The notes under the pieces are model-generated. The model did not search any database. It worked only from the letters and a program-made list of their open reading frames with translations, and was not told the DNA's origin. Of a stretch of DNA of 64,000 bases, positions 1 through 11,100 are shown one piece after another; positions within the stretch are counted from its first letter, which is position 1; each line of letters opens with the position of its first letter. This stretch comes from Phytophthora colocasiae (Eukaryota; Oomycota; Peronosporomycetes; Peronosporales; Peronosporaceae), in NCBI GenBank assembly GCA_018806915.1, contig JAGKQI010000010.1, positions 62,001 to 126,000 of the forward strand. The letters are read 5' to 3'. Both the position numbers and the translations under genes were made by a program.

Positions 1-1
1 G

Positions 2-2950
2 GAACCACCGAGTGGCCTGCCTCCTGACCGAGGCGTTCGTCACGAGATCGACTTAGTTCCCGGAACTAAATACTGCGTGACCCGGCAGTGGCCTCTTCCT
101 AAAGAGCAATGCGACGTCATTGACGCCTTCTTCCGTGCTAAGCACGCGGCGGGTCTCGTGCGCGAGAGCAAGTCTCCGCACTCCGCGCCAACGTTCTGTG
201 TCAGAAAGCCGAATGGCAAGTGGCGTATCGTTCACGCTTTTAACAAGCTCAACGCTGCCACGATTCCGGCGCAGACGCCGATTCCTAGGGTGCTTCATTG
301 GGAAGCATGGCCTTCGTGCTGATCCAGCAAAAGTCAAGGCCATTGTGGACTGGCCGGTTCCCTTGAACCAGAAGGACTTGCGTAAGTGGCTGGGCTTGGC
401 CAACTACTTGCACAAGTACAGCGAGAACTACGCTGAGTTGGCTCGGCCACTGTCGGATCTCCTTAAGAAGGATGCCGAATGGGTATGGCGTGCTGAGCAC
501 GAGAGTGCGTTCACTCGTATCAAGGATAGCCTGCTTCAGGCACCGATACTGGCGTTGCCAGACCCCGATCGTCCGTTCATCGTCGTCTGTGACGCCTCGG
601 ACTTTGCCATCGGCAGTGCTTTGCTACAAGCGGACGCCGACGGGCGCGAACGCGTCATTGCGTTTGAGTCTCGGCAGCTCAAGGCTGCTGAGAAGAACTA
701 TCCAGTTCATGACAAGGAGCTACTTGCGATGAAGTACGCTCTCGTCAAATTCAGGGTTCACCTGCTCGGCTCCAAGCCGTTTGTGATCTACACGGATCAT
801 GCGTCACTACGCACAGCGACGCAGTCGCCTCACCTCTCGCAGAGGATGGCCCGATGGCTCTCCTTCTTTGCGGAGTATAACTTCGAGGTGAAGTACAAGC
901 CTGGAAGGCAGAACGTCCTCGCTGACGCGTTATCACGTCGCCCGGACTATGAGTTATCTCATGTCACCTCGGTGACGTCGTCCGTGACGGACATGGTTCG
1001 AGCAGCGTACGCTCAGGACGACTCTTGTGTCGCGCTGCTTCAAGCTCTAGGGAGCGATGAGTTTAAGGACTCAAAGGTGACTCTGTCACGACGCCTGAAG
1101 GCGAGACTCCAACGCTATAGCCTGGGAGGCGGTCTGCTGTACTACAGCACGGGTCAGGATGACCCACCACGTGTGGTGGTTCCTCACGATGAGGACCTGA
1201 AGTATCGTATCCTCTATGAGGCCCACGACACGCCCACAAGCGGCCACCTCGGTCGCGAGAAGACCTACGGCTCGGTGAGCTCCATGTACTGGTGGCCGAA
1301 GATGTACAAGTGGGTCAGCACATATGTGCACACGTGCGAGACGTGTCAGCGGGTTAAACCCTCGCCGCATGCGGCAGCGCCTTTGGCGAGCTTGCCTGTA
1401 CCCTCTGGGTGTTGGCAGTCCATGAGTATGGACTTCGTGTTTGGCCTGCCGAAGGATACGGCAGGCAACACGGGCGTTGTGGTCTTCGTTGACCGTCTGA
1501 GCAAGATGGCTCACCTAGCGGCTGTGCCGGACACCGTCGATGGCGCTGGTACAGCGACGATCTTTATCGATCGGGTCTTCCGTCAGCATGGGCTGCCAGA
1601 GACCATTGTCTCGGATCGAGACCCCCGTTTTACGGGTCACTTCTGGACGTCCGTCTTCAAAGTGCTTGGCACTCGACTGGACATGTCCACGGCGGATCAT
1701 CCGCAGACCGACGGTCAGACTGAACGCGTGAACTGCGTTCTGGAGGACATCCTCCGCAGCGTATGCGCTGAAACGCCGAAGCGTTGGAGCGCTATGCTCC
1801 CTCTCGTTGAGTTCTCAATGAACAACGCGGTGCATGCCTCGACAGGCTTCACCCCGTTCTACGTGAACGGCCTTGCGCATCCGCGCGTCCCGCTCACTCC
1901 GCCACGCGGTAGCCTTGGGCTTGGTGGGGGAGAGGCTGTGCCGTCGCTCGACTCCGAGCTTGCTGATGTCAGCCCCCTTGCTGTTCGCAAGCAAGTCGAT
2001 GACTTCCTCTCGATGAGGCTTAGCGTCTTACGCCGTGTGCGTGACACAATGGCTGAAAGCCAAGATGTTCAAAAGGAACAAGCTGATGCCAAAGGCAGAA
2101 GCAACATGTGGGAGTTCAAGGTCGGTGACCACGTTTTATTAAACGCTAAGAACCTGCCTACACACGCAGTGTCGGCCGTCTTCAAGACGAAGTTGCGGCC
2201 GCGCTTCATTGGACCGTTCACGGTCGTGGCCAAGAAGGGCCTGGCATACACGCTTGACTTGCCAAAGCGTATGCGAACACATCCTGTGTTCTACGTGGGC
2301 TTGCTTAAGCCATATCGGGACCCTGCTCTTGTGAGTTCTGAGGCGCTGGCGCCGAGTCGGACGAAGGCTGCACGGCAGCAGGTGGCAGAGCTATTGAGGT
2401 GGTTGCATCCGAACCAACAGGTCTTGTCGATCCGGAGCAACGTGATGCTCGAGGTCATAGACCCGCTGATGCAGCACCAGAGGCGACTCAGACCGGTCCC
2501 CGCGACTCTAGGTCTCCTCGAGACCAGTCGCTAAGCGATGGGTCGGATGACCGACGTGGTGGTCGTGCTCCTTCACCGAGCCCACGCGGGTCTGCAAGAA
2601 ATGCAGCGCGTCTACACTCGCAGCGCGAGAGAACCCCATCGACCGCTCGTCCTCCTCCTGCTCTGCTCGATGAGCAAGGTGAGCTTCACTATCACGTGGA
2701 TCGCCTGATGGCGCGGCGTCGTCGCCGAGGTCACAACCAGTATCTGGTGATGTGGCGAGGTTACCCTCACTCACAGAACTCGTGGGAGTTTGAGGTGCCA
2801 CTACGGCAGGATTGCCCCGACGTCGTTGACGCGTATGATCGGGCACACCCGGTGTCAGACCGCCCGATGGGGTGCGACGGAGTCGCCGGGTGCCAAGCAC
2901 CTCCCACTAAGGTGGGGGTCCACAGGGTCGTTGCTGAGCTCAGGCTCTGA
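2..2950 (+). pseudogene. Pol of gypsy element A, RT core deleted and frameshifted
   Basis: Reading starts in frame 2 with an RT N-terminal segment (PLPKEQ, then APTFCVRKPNGKWRIVHAFN) up to about 288. The frame then jumps to the thumb/connection region (GKHGLRADPAKVKAIVDW), so roughly 130 codons including the catalytic YxDD box appear to be deleted. From about 300 to 2534 one long frame carries RNase H (SDFAIGSALLQAD, TDHASLRT), the integrase HHCC finger (SGHLGREK, then CETCQRVKP) and the DDE core (MDFVFGLP, SDRDPRF, DGQTERVN). The chromodomain (LHYHVDRLMARRRRRG, VMWRGYPHSQNSWE) lies in another frame, 2402-2950. No functional RT can be made from this copy. The assignment to Ty3/gypsy is secure; the deletion size is inferred from family architecture. 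Confidence 0.9.
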
Positions 2951-3820
2951 CCCGTAGCTGCAATACTTGCAGCGAGCACGTCGGTGCCGTCGACATGGCA
3001 TCGAATGCTCAAACTGCAAGTGCAGTAGAGCTACATGCGCCTCGCGCGCGTGTTTCAAGGGTCTATGACCCTTTAACAACACTGGCCTATGGCCCGGAGC
3101 TTCGCGATCATGAAGCGAAGATGGTTCGTGATGAACAACCGTCTTAATGACGTTCGGTCTAAGCGACAAGTGGTGATGGAAACGGATTCTATCCGATCAC
3201 CTGACGCTGAAGCGTTCAATGGGTATGACTATGTCGTGAGGCACTGTGGATGCCAGGGATGCCAATGCATTGGACCCCGCATGCTGCATAGCAGTAGGAG
3301 GTAGGTAAGCTCCTCCTGAGCGACAGCTTAGCTGTCTGGTGCTCGTTGTCGTGTCTACGACTGTGCTGAGCACGTGTATTCACAAGACACAGTGTCTGTG
3401 ACACATAGTGGCGCTTGCGCCTGCTTCAAGGACAACTTGGGCATCAAGCCCTGCACACAGTGCTCATCCGAGGGTCACATTAACTGTGAAGCGAGTGGGC
3501 CCCACTGCTGTGTGGTTCGTGGAACCGTTGGTAGCTTGGAAGGCTTGCCCTGTGGATCACTGATCCAGTAGTATCATAGATACGCCACCTGTGGCCTTCT
3601 TTCCATGCCCGTAGAGCCCCTTGACTCGAGCCAGTAGGCTCCTATGCTTGGTAAGCATTGGGCCCAAGTGTGTACCAAGTGGCATCGCGTACGGAGGCGT
3701 GTAACACGCACGAGAGACAGCGCCGTCCGCGCAAGGCAAGGTGCCGTGGCCATCGGCCGATAATCGCGTCGTGTGTTTACACTTTCCGGATACGGTATCC
3801 GGAATCTTGGTGGGGGAGAG
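2951..3820 (+). other. 3' non-coding part of element A with Cys-rich remnants
   Basis: No intact gene. Three short plus-strand stretches are rich in Cys pairs: about 2988-3069 (CSNCKCSRATCASRACFKG), 3239-3301 (CGCQGCQC) and 3407-3520 (GACACF, CTQCSSEGHINCE). They may be remnants of a Cys-rich DNA-binding domain. Short perfect hairpins are common, for example 2957-2963/2967-2973, 3057-3063/3067-3073 and 3784-3792/3796-3804. A G-rich polypurine stretch (TGGGGGAGAG, 3811-3820) directly precedes the LTR, as expected for a plus-strand primer. Confidence 0.5.
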
Positions 3821-4300
3821 TGTAACGGGGATGTTACACGAATGTTTCTCGTTGGTGTGTGACACACGTGGATACATTTATGTGGGTACATAATAGTGTG
3901 TGACACTCATGATACATTTATGTGGGTACATAATGGTGTGGCACACACGAGTAGATACGTAGATGGCCTCAGAGCCTCACGTTGCATTTTGATTAGGATT
4001 TAGTATGTTAGATACTAAATCCGTTACATTTAGGATTAGGGCAATAAAGTCAATAAAAATCAGTTTGCATTTTACATAGTTAGTGTTAGTCCTTTGTTAT
4101 AGGGACACTGACTCTGTGAGTCCCGTATTTAGTGGACTACTTGGTTCTTGTATAGAACCGAAGGCTAGTGCCTTGCAAGCAGGACTCTACGAGTCAACTA
4201 AACTTCCTCTGTGCCGTGCACACCTACGCAGCCCCGCTGCAACGACACTCAGCGTGCGTCGAGTGACGACTCGCAGACAGCAGCAACAAGAACGGTTACA
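3821..4300 (+). repeat. 3' LTR of element A
   Basis: Begins TGTAACGGGG just after a purine tract and ends CGGTTACA, giving inverted TGTAAC/GTTACA ends typical of LTRs. Inside is a roughly 30-bp direct duplication (about 3871-3900 and 3911-3941, GATACATTTATGTGGGTACA) and an AATAAA-like signal near 4040. The frame of the following integrase stays open back into the LTR, but that part is accidental read-through. Without the other LTR in the window neither length nor target-site duplication can be confirmed. Confidence 0.7.
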
Positions 4301-5821
4301 GCTGCGACCTCTCGACGATGACAATTTTGTTTGGCCCACAATGGACAGCATATCGGCTGCCCAGCAGCAGTTTAGCAACCTGTCTGAACGGAGAACTTTG
4401 GATAAAGGTGACGACGGGGTGATACGAAAAGACAAGCGCTTGTGGATCCCTTCAGAGGCTGTAAACCTTCTCCGTCGCTTGTGTATCATTGCACATTGTG
4501 GCCCACAAGGTCACCGAGGTCGAGATGCTATGTTGGCGCATCTTGGCCGCATCTTTCACATACCTCACCTTCGAGAATGTGTGGACAAGTTCTTGGCGAG
4601 CTGCCTTCTGTGCTACCATGTAAAGGGGGGGAAGGTAGTGCCAAGGCCATGGAGCGAAACATATCGGTGCAACGAGCGAAATCAAGCGTTGCATTGGGAC
4701 TTTTTGTACCTTGGCGAATCTTTCGGTCAATTGAAATACCTACTGGTGTTGAAGGACGATGCAAGTCATTACTCTGAACTCGTCAAATGCGAATCGCCTA
4801 CAAGCACTGTTGCAGCAGACGCTATCATGGACTGGCACAGTCGCTTTGGAATTCCCAGAGATTGGATTAGTGACCAAGGAACTCACTTCAAGAACGAAGT
4901 GATGGAGGAACTCTGTACTAGACTCAAGTGCAAGCAAATCTTCTCACCTACATACAGCCCATGGATCAACGGGTCTGTTGAACGCGTGAATCGAGATATA
5001 TTGCAAGTGTTACGGGTTTTAATCCTAGACTACAAGATCAACCACCGAGACTGGCCAAGGTTGATTCCAGTGGTACAGGCCAGCCTCAACCATACTGCCG
5101 TGCCGTCATTGGCTGGTAAAACGCCAGGCGAGTTGTTTACTGGTCTAGACCCCCCGTCACCACTGCAAGCCGTATACCTCGGGCCTGAAGTCAACCCAGA
5201 GTGTGCAACCAACGCGCACTTCAGCAGAGATTGAGGAGAGCTTGGCGCGACTACGTGCAAGTGTGAGAGACATGCACAGGGCAGTTGAAGACGTCCGGCT
5301 AAAACAAACGCTACTCAACAAGAAGAAGGAACGTGGCGACAACATCATCAACTTCAATGTGGGCGACTATGTACTGCGATCACGTGTCGATGAGAAGAGA
5401 CAGACAAAACTGCTCGTCACGTGGCTTGGCCCATACGCGGTAACAGCAGCAGAACCGCGTGACGTGTTTCAAGGTCAAGCATCTTGTCACTGGCGAGGAA
5501 CTTGTTGTACATGCCTCGCGGCTTAAGTTCTTCGCCGACAAGGACCTAACAGTTACTGAGGAGCTCCTGGAGCACGTGGCTGCCCAGGGCATCATGCTTC
5601 GCGTGCGCGAGCTGATGAAACACCGTTGGAACGACCGGAGTCGTTGCTACGAAATCCTTGTCGGGTGGCATGGATTAGAAGCAATAGAGGACTCGTGGGA
5701 ACCTCTAGCAGCCCTACACAAAGACGTGAGTACGTTAGTGGAAGGCTATGTTGCGAAATGCAAAGACGCTAAGCTTGAGGAGCATCTCAAAGCGCTAGAA
5801 GCGATGCCAAAGCGGCAATGA
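4301..5821 (+). pseudogene. Integrase plus chromodomain of a second gypsy element, interrupted by element A
   Basis: Immediately after the LTR an unrelated pol frame begins. It shows an HHCC finger (HCGPQGHRGRD, CLLCYHVKG), then the three catalytic residues of a DDE integrase in LHWDFLYLG, WISDQGTHFK and GSVERVNRD. Frame changes near 5215 and 5475 separate the core from a GDYV-containing C-terminal domain and a chromodomain (YEILVGWHGLEAIEDSWEPL). The sequence differs clearly from elements A, B and C, so it belongs to another gypsy lineage. Upstream pol is absent because element A occupies that position. It is inactive by truncation and frameshift. Confidence 0.85.
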
Positions 5822-6403
5822 CCATGTATACATGTATATCCTTGGTATAACGACTGTATAGTCACTTAATAAAGGTTGTTCCTTGATTATGTGATTATAA
5901 TGGTCAATATCTTGGGTGATGTGCAGGTCAAGTTAACTTCAACGGCAACGTGTTGAAGTTGAACCGATTATGTACCCGTGAGTGGTGCTGACGTGATGGT
6001 GACTCATGATACGTTGGCCATAACGTCATACAGTGATGATTCACCGTAATCAAATTTGTACAAGCAAATATTTGACCGTGTTGGCAGATTGGGCTTTCGT
6101 GGTGTGAAAGCCCAACCATGCCCACGCAATGCAGTCGGGTACGACAACAATGTTGACCGGCATCATGTGGTTGCAGTCAGCCACATTGATGTGGCTCAGA
6201 GGACAATGGCGTTGAAGTTGAGCACCTACTGTTAAGTCATTGTGGTTTGACGCTCTACCGGCTGTTCTCCTGAGTTGTTCGTCTACCCAAGCTGGCACAG
6301 TTGAAGTTTTATCGTATAGAATACCATCACTAGGACGCTGGTGATGGTAGTGTAGCGTAGCAAGTCGGGATACATGTTTTAGTTTTCTCAGTTTCATTTT
6401 TGA
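5822..6403. other. Non-coding stretch between two retroelements
   Basis: No convincing gene. It starts with a 12-bp palindrome (CATGTATACATG, about 5824-5835) and contains a 9-bp-arm hairpin around 5935-5960. It probably holds remains of the LTRs of the flanking retroelements, but I could not match it to the sequence downstream of element C. Confidence 0.4.
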
Positions 6404-7591
6404 CAGCTCGTCGACAGCTCAATACACTCGGCGATAATACTTTACAGGAAGTGCCAGCTTCCTTCGAGTGTCTTTGGGTTTTCTTTCGAGCGCTACCTAC
6501 TACAGAATGAGAACGATAATAATGATGAGCAAGGATCGCGACAACGAAAACGGGGTCGTGAACGCCATCAGGAACGTGGGCGACGTAACCGCAATGGAGA
6601 ACACCGCGAAGAACGACGAGAACGGCACCAACGAGAGCGGCGACCACGATTTCAACGAGCAGAATCAGACGACGACTCTGCTGACGAAGGAAGAAGTCCC
6701 AGAAGGGATGACTCTGATGACGACCGACGTGGACGGCGTGGTTATCGTGACGGAAGTGACGACAGTGGCGGAAGCAGTAGTCCCAGTAGTGGATCGAGCT
6801 CTAGCGAAACGAGTGAGTCCGAAGAAGACGTCCGACGACGTATCCGACGATCCCCACGACGCGGAAGACGGCATGGACAACGCGAGCAACGTGAACGTCA
6901 CGAGAGAAGAGAACGACGCGACCGAAGAGAACCACATCGACGTCAACGACCACGAAACATTAAAGATCTGGAACTGCCAAGCTTCACACCGACACCGAGA
7001 GCTTCTGTATCAACTTGGATTGACCGGATTGATCTGGCACTGAAGGGAGCGAAGGAATCAGGACGCGGCGAATGGTCGGATCGCTCGCTGTACTTTATTC
7101 TTGGCAACAAATTAATGGAGAGTGCTGCACGATGGTGGGTGAACATGGATCGGAGACTGCATCAGCGAGACCGTACTTGGACGAAGTTGAAGGTGGCTTT
7201 GTTGAGACGATATGGACCCCGTATTGACAAATCTGCTGCCGAAGCCCGAGTGAACGCGCGATGTAGATTTCACAATGAACCATACGCAGATTTTGCGGCA
7301 GGATTACGAGAAGCTGCAGACCGAAACGAAGTTAGTGAACGGGTGTTTTTGGCTCAGTTTTACCGATGTTTGGAACGTACAGTACGACAACTGGTGAAGC
7401 AGCCGCCTGTACCGACGACGTTAGAAGAAGCGGTCGAGAAAGCCACGGAAATCGATGACCCAATGGATTATGTGAATGGAACGCAGCAGATGAATCCGGA
7501 CGTGCAGATGCAAACACCAGCGGTAGCAGAATGGTTATCATCCCTGGAGTCGGAACGTTGGCTATACCGGCGGACGGAACAGAAAAGGTAG
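6404..7591 (+). CDS. Gag (capsid part) of element C
   Basis: One frame is open from the stop at 6401 to 7591. Its first part is extremely Arg/Glu/Asp-rich with SR-like tracts. The second part (from about 6960: LELPSFTPTPRASVSTWIDRI, SAARWWVNMDR, WTKLKVALLRRYGPR, DFAAGLREAADR) has the look of a retrotransposon Gag helical domain. No in-frame ATG was found before 7115, which is already inside the conserved part. The start is therefore unclear: it may be spliced, lost, or non-AUG. A different frame from 6468 is also open but lacks Gag-like sequence and is probably a shadow. Confidence 0.65.
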   Translation, partial: QLVDSSIHSAIILYRKCQLPSSVFGFSFERYLLQNENDNNDEQGSRQRKRGRERHQERGRRNRNGEHREERRERHQRERRPRFQRAESDDDSADEGRSPRRDDSDDDRRGRRGYRDGSDDSGGSSSPSSGSSSSETSESEEDVRRRIRRSPRRGRRHGQREQRERHERRERRDRREPHRRQRPRNIKDLELPSFTPTPRASVSTWIDRIDLALKGAKESGRGEWSDRSLYFILGNKLMESAARWWVNMDRRLHQRDRTWTKLKVALLRRYGPRIDKSAAEARVNARCRFHNEPYADFAAGLREAADRNEVSERVFLAQFYRCLERTVRQLVKQPPVPTTLEEAVEKATEIDDPMDYVNGTQQMNPDVQMQTPAVAEWLSSLESERWLYRRTEQKR

Positions 7592-8196
7592 CAGAAGGAA
7601 GTACGACACCCACTGGACGACCGAGTGCTTTAGCGGTGTGCACGAACCAACAGGGAGTGTACAATTGGCCGGCTGGAGTGTACGAGTTACCACCTGGGCA
7701 AAAGTGGAATGGTCGATTCTGGGCTGTACCTGGAAACGCTGGTAAGAAACGAACGGAGAAACAGCGAGCGAAGTCGAAGTCGAAGGCGGATGGAAAACCG
7801 CATAAGACGAAGAAGGTGTCGAAGCGGGTAGCGACTGACTCCAGTAGCGAAGATGAGGTGAAGGAGACTCGGACGAAACGACCTAAGACGACGACGACGA
7901 CGACAACGGCAGCTACGAAAATGGTGGCAGCTGATGATCGATCACATGGTTCGACGAGAATGGCGGAATTGCGCGGCGAACGAGTAAACGCGACGAACAG
8001 ACCGTGTTTCCATTGCGGGCAGAACACCCACTGGTCAGCGCAGTGTCCGAATGAACCAAAGTGCTATGCGTGTTTGCAGAGAGGGCATTTCGCAAGAGAC
8101 TGTCCCAATCCAGATGCGAAGAAACGGAATGACGCATACTTGAAACAGCGAGCTGAAGAAACGAAGAAGTCGGCGGAAAACGATGCCCGGGCGTAG
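7531..8196 (+). CDS. Nucleocapsid (two CCHC zinc knuckles) of element C
   Basis: This frame overlaps the end of gag and is shifted by -1 relative to it. It has a short conserved part (GVYNWPAGVYELPPGQKWNG), a Lys/Arg-rich basic linker, and near the C terminus two zinc knuckles, CFHCGQNTHWSAQC and CYACLQRGHFARDC. These bind the RNA genome in Gag proteins. It ends with TAG at 8194. It may originally have been continuous with the upstream frame, or be joined to it by ribosomal frameshifting; I saw no classical slippery heptamer. Confidence 0.75.
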   Translation: MVIIPGVGTLAIPADGTEKVAEGSTTPTGRPSALAVCTNQQGVYNWPAGVYELPPGQKWNGRFWAVPGNAGKKRTEKQRAKSKSKADGKPHKTKKVSKRVATDSSSEDEVKETRTKRPKTTTTTTTAATKMVAADDRSHGSTRMAELRGERVNATNRPCFHCGQNTHWSAQCPNEPKCYACLQRGHFARDCPNPDAKKRNDAYLKQRAEETKKSAENDARA

Positions 8197-11100
8197 TGAC
8201 GGAGATACAGCGTCCGGATCCACAAACGACTCTCCGACAGAAGAATGACGCGAAGGACGATGAAGCCAAGAGAGTTGAACTGCCGATGATAGTGGCGAAG
8301 AACGATGAAGTAGTGCGAGTGATGGAGAAGATGAGGGACGAAAGAACAGACCGCGATGAAGAACGAGCAGCGATATACGTAGCTACGGTGCGACCAGCGA
8401 TGGCTTCAACAAGGTACCGATGCATCCGATTAGAGGGAACGTTGGAGGTGTCAGCCCCTGAATTGATGACGACAACGAATGACGGCACCAGTCAATCCGA
8501 GAACGGTGAAAACGCGGTGAGCATCGACGCGAACGATGACCCCACGACCCGGCGAAGAAACCCTGAAACGGTGACGGAAGCGGCCAGCAATGACGCACTA
8601 CGAGCAACGAATACTGCGAATGGAAACTCAATTGATGCTGTAGGTGGACTTGAGAGTGGAGAAGGCGCGGACGTCAGCGTCGAACCACCAGCAGTACATG
8701 AAGCGCTTGAATCTGGAGAAGGCGGACGAAAGCACGGGGACAATGATCGAAGTTGCAATGAAGATGTTATTGAAACTGGAGAAGGCGCGGCTACCTCTGA
8801 ACCGGACGGCGAAGAACGAGCAGTGAAACGACGACGGGTGACAACTGAACGAAGACTGCAACGACGAATAGCGCGACGAGCGGCTCGACTACGGCGAAAA
8901 GAGAAACTCGATGAACAACAGGCCGTAAAGAACAGTCAAGACGTGAAACGAGAACGCGTATTGCGAGAACGTCAGCGGCAGGCTGATGTGGCTCTGAAGA
9001 ACTTGGCAGACCGACGAAAGCTGCGAAGAAAGACATCACCAACGACGGAACGGACGGAGAATGAGAAAACGGCCCCTGTGAAGCTAGTAAAGCAATTGAA
9101 GGAGCGTACCTCGGCATCTACGACGATTGATGAAGATGAAGAAGTTGTGAACTCGGCCGATGGACTGCCAACAGCGAAGATGCGGGTGAATCGAACGTGG
9201 AAAGATATCAAACTGGATAGCTGTGCACGTTTCACTGTAGCAGGCACCGAATGGATGAATCACGGTGACCGACTTGATATTGAAGCACCTGTGGATTACG
9301 TTGAAGGAATTGGTGGTTTTCTACTCGATGTTGTTGGAGTATGGAGATTTCAATTCAAGACGGTGTTCGGAGAAACCATTTACGCCGATGCGTGTATTGT
9401 CGACGGCTGCGATGACGAGTTCCTGTTGGGCGTTGATTTCATGAAGAAGCACGGTGCAAAACTCGACTTTAAACGTAACGAGTTGACGTACAGGTTGAAG
9501 GAACGACGGATCATCGTACCATTTCGAACTGATGAAGTGTCTGACGATGGAGTGAGTGCCAAAGTAGCAGCCGTAAGAATGACGAGACGAATGCAACTGA
9601 CGGGACGAGCTGTGAAGCCGGTGGAGGTATCAGTAGCTGCTCCTGACGGTGAAATTGGAATGTTCGTACCGACGCGATGTGCTGGTGCAGTGATGTTGGC
9701 GTCTACGGTGACTCGAGCGCAAAACGGTAAAGCGATAGTGCCAGTGATTAATTCGGCTCCCGGACGAACGAAGTTGCCATCGAAGAAAGAGCTGGGAGTC
9801 TGGATTCCGATCGACAGCGAGATGGAAGTGCTGGAGATCAATGGTGAGCTGGAACGCGATCGAGTGAAGAATTGGTTGGACGAGATTAGCAGTCACGAGC
9901 CCCTGGAGAACGAGAACGATATCAAGATCGGCGTAGAGGATGACGAAAGCCGCGAGCTGATACTGAAGTTGTTGAGGGCGTATCGAAATCTGGTGGAAAC
10001 GAAGGGTGATTGTCCGCCGGCAACTGCACTGCCAGTAGAACACCACATTGATACCGGAGATGCAGCGCCCATAATGATGAAAAGAAGACGCCAAGCCCAG
10101 ATAGACGACGCGATCATCGAAGAAAATGTGAAGAAGATGTTGGCGGCGGGTGTTATTGAAGAAGGCAACGGAGCGTGGGGTTTTCCAGTCGTCTTAGTCC
10201 GAAAGAAGTATGGAGAAGTCAGGTTCTGCGTAGACTATCGCGCACTGAACAAAATCACACGGAAAGATGTCTATCCCTTGCCACGTATTGATGAAACTCT
10301 GGAAGCTTTGGGTGGTGCACTGTTGTTTTCGACACTCGACTTGAAGGCTGGTTACTGGCAAATATTGATGGCGTTGCGAGACAAAGTGAAGACGGCATTT
10401 ATGACGAAGCAGGGGTTGTACCAATTTCTACGGATGCCATTTGGATTGATGAATGCACCTTCAACATTCCAGCGCATGATGAACGGAGTGTTGAGAGGAT
10501 TGACGTGGACGACGTGTCTGGTGTACCTGGATGATATCGTCATCTACACTAGAGGAGGTATTGAACGACATGTAATTGAGTTGGCGTGCGTGTTGGAGCG
10601 ACTTTCACAGGCTGGCCTGACACTCAAATTGAAGAAATGCATGTTCGCCACGGAGACGATGGAGTACCTGGGACACGAGCTATCGAAGGACGGTGTACGA
10701 CCGCTGGAACGGCTGGTGACGGCAGTACGAGAATTTCCGAAGCCGAAGGACGCTGTGGAGACGAAGCGATTCGTCCATCTTGCAGATTATTACCGGAAGT
10801 TTGTGCCGGGATTTGGATCGTTGATGGAGCCACTCACGAAGTTGCTGCGAAAGAAAGTGAAGTGGAAGTGGGGAGCGTCCCAAGAAGAGGCGTTCATGAC
10901 GGTGAAGAAGATTTTGACAGAGAAACCGGTGTTGCGATATCCGGACTTTCGATTGCCGTTCAGAGTTTGTACGGATGCATCTACAGTAGGTCTCGGTGCG
11001 AGTTTGATGCAAGACGGAGGAGATGGATGGCAGCCAGTGGCTTTTGCTAGTAAGGTGAACAGCGAAACCGAAGCGAAGTACGGGATAACGGAGTTGGAAT

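Larger units (their letters stand above)
1..4300 (+). mobile_element. Ty3/gypsy element A, partial and non-autonomous
   Basis: The window opens inside the reverse transcriptase part of a chromodomain-type Ty3/gypsy retrotransposon. In order it holds an RT N-terminal fragment, RNase H, integrase zinc finger and core, a chromodomain, about 870 bp of 3' non-coding DNA and a 3' LTR ending at 4300. The 5' LTR and gag lie outside the window. It is related to element B (57466-61296) in RNase H and integrase, but the two 3' non-coding parts and LTRs have diverged except for the TGTAAC start. The right end abuts a foreign integrase reading frame, so A inserted into another retroelement. Confidence 0.85.

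Noticed and set aside
4083..4300. Open frame running from LTR A into the foreign integrase
   Set aside because: The first part translates LTR sequence; continuity is accidental.
6468..7043. Plus-strand 191-codon frame at the start of element C
   Set aside because: It overlaps the true Gag frame, ends before the conserved Gag segment and has no Gag-like motif; treated as a shadow.
8175..8181. GGAAAAC as a -1 frameshift slippery site before pol of element C
   Set aside because: It does not obey the X-XXY-YYZ rule in the nucleocapsid frame.
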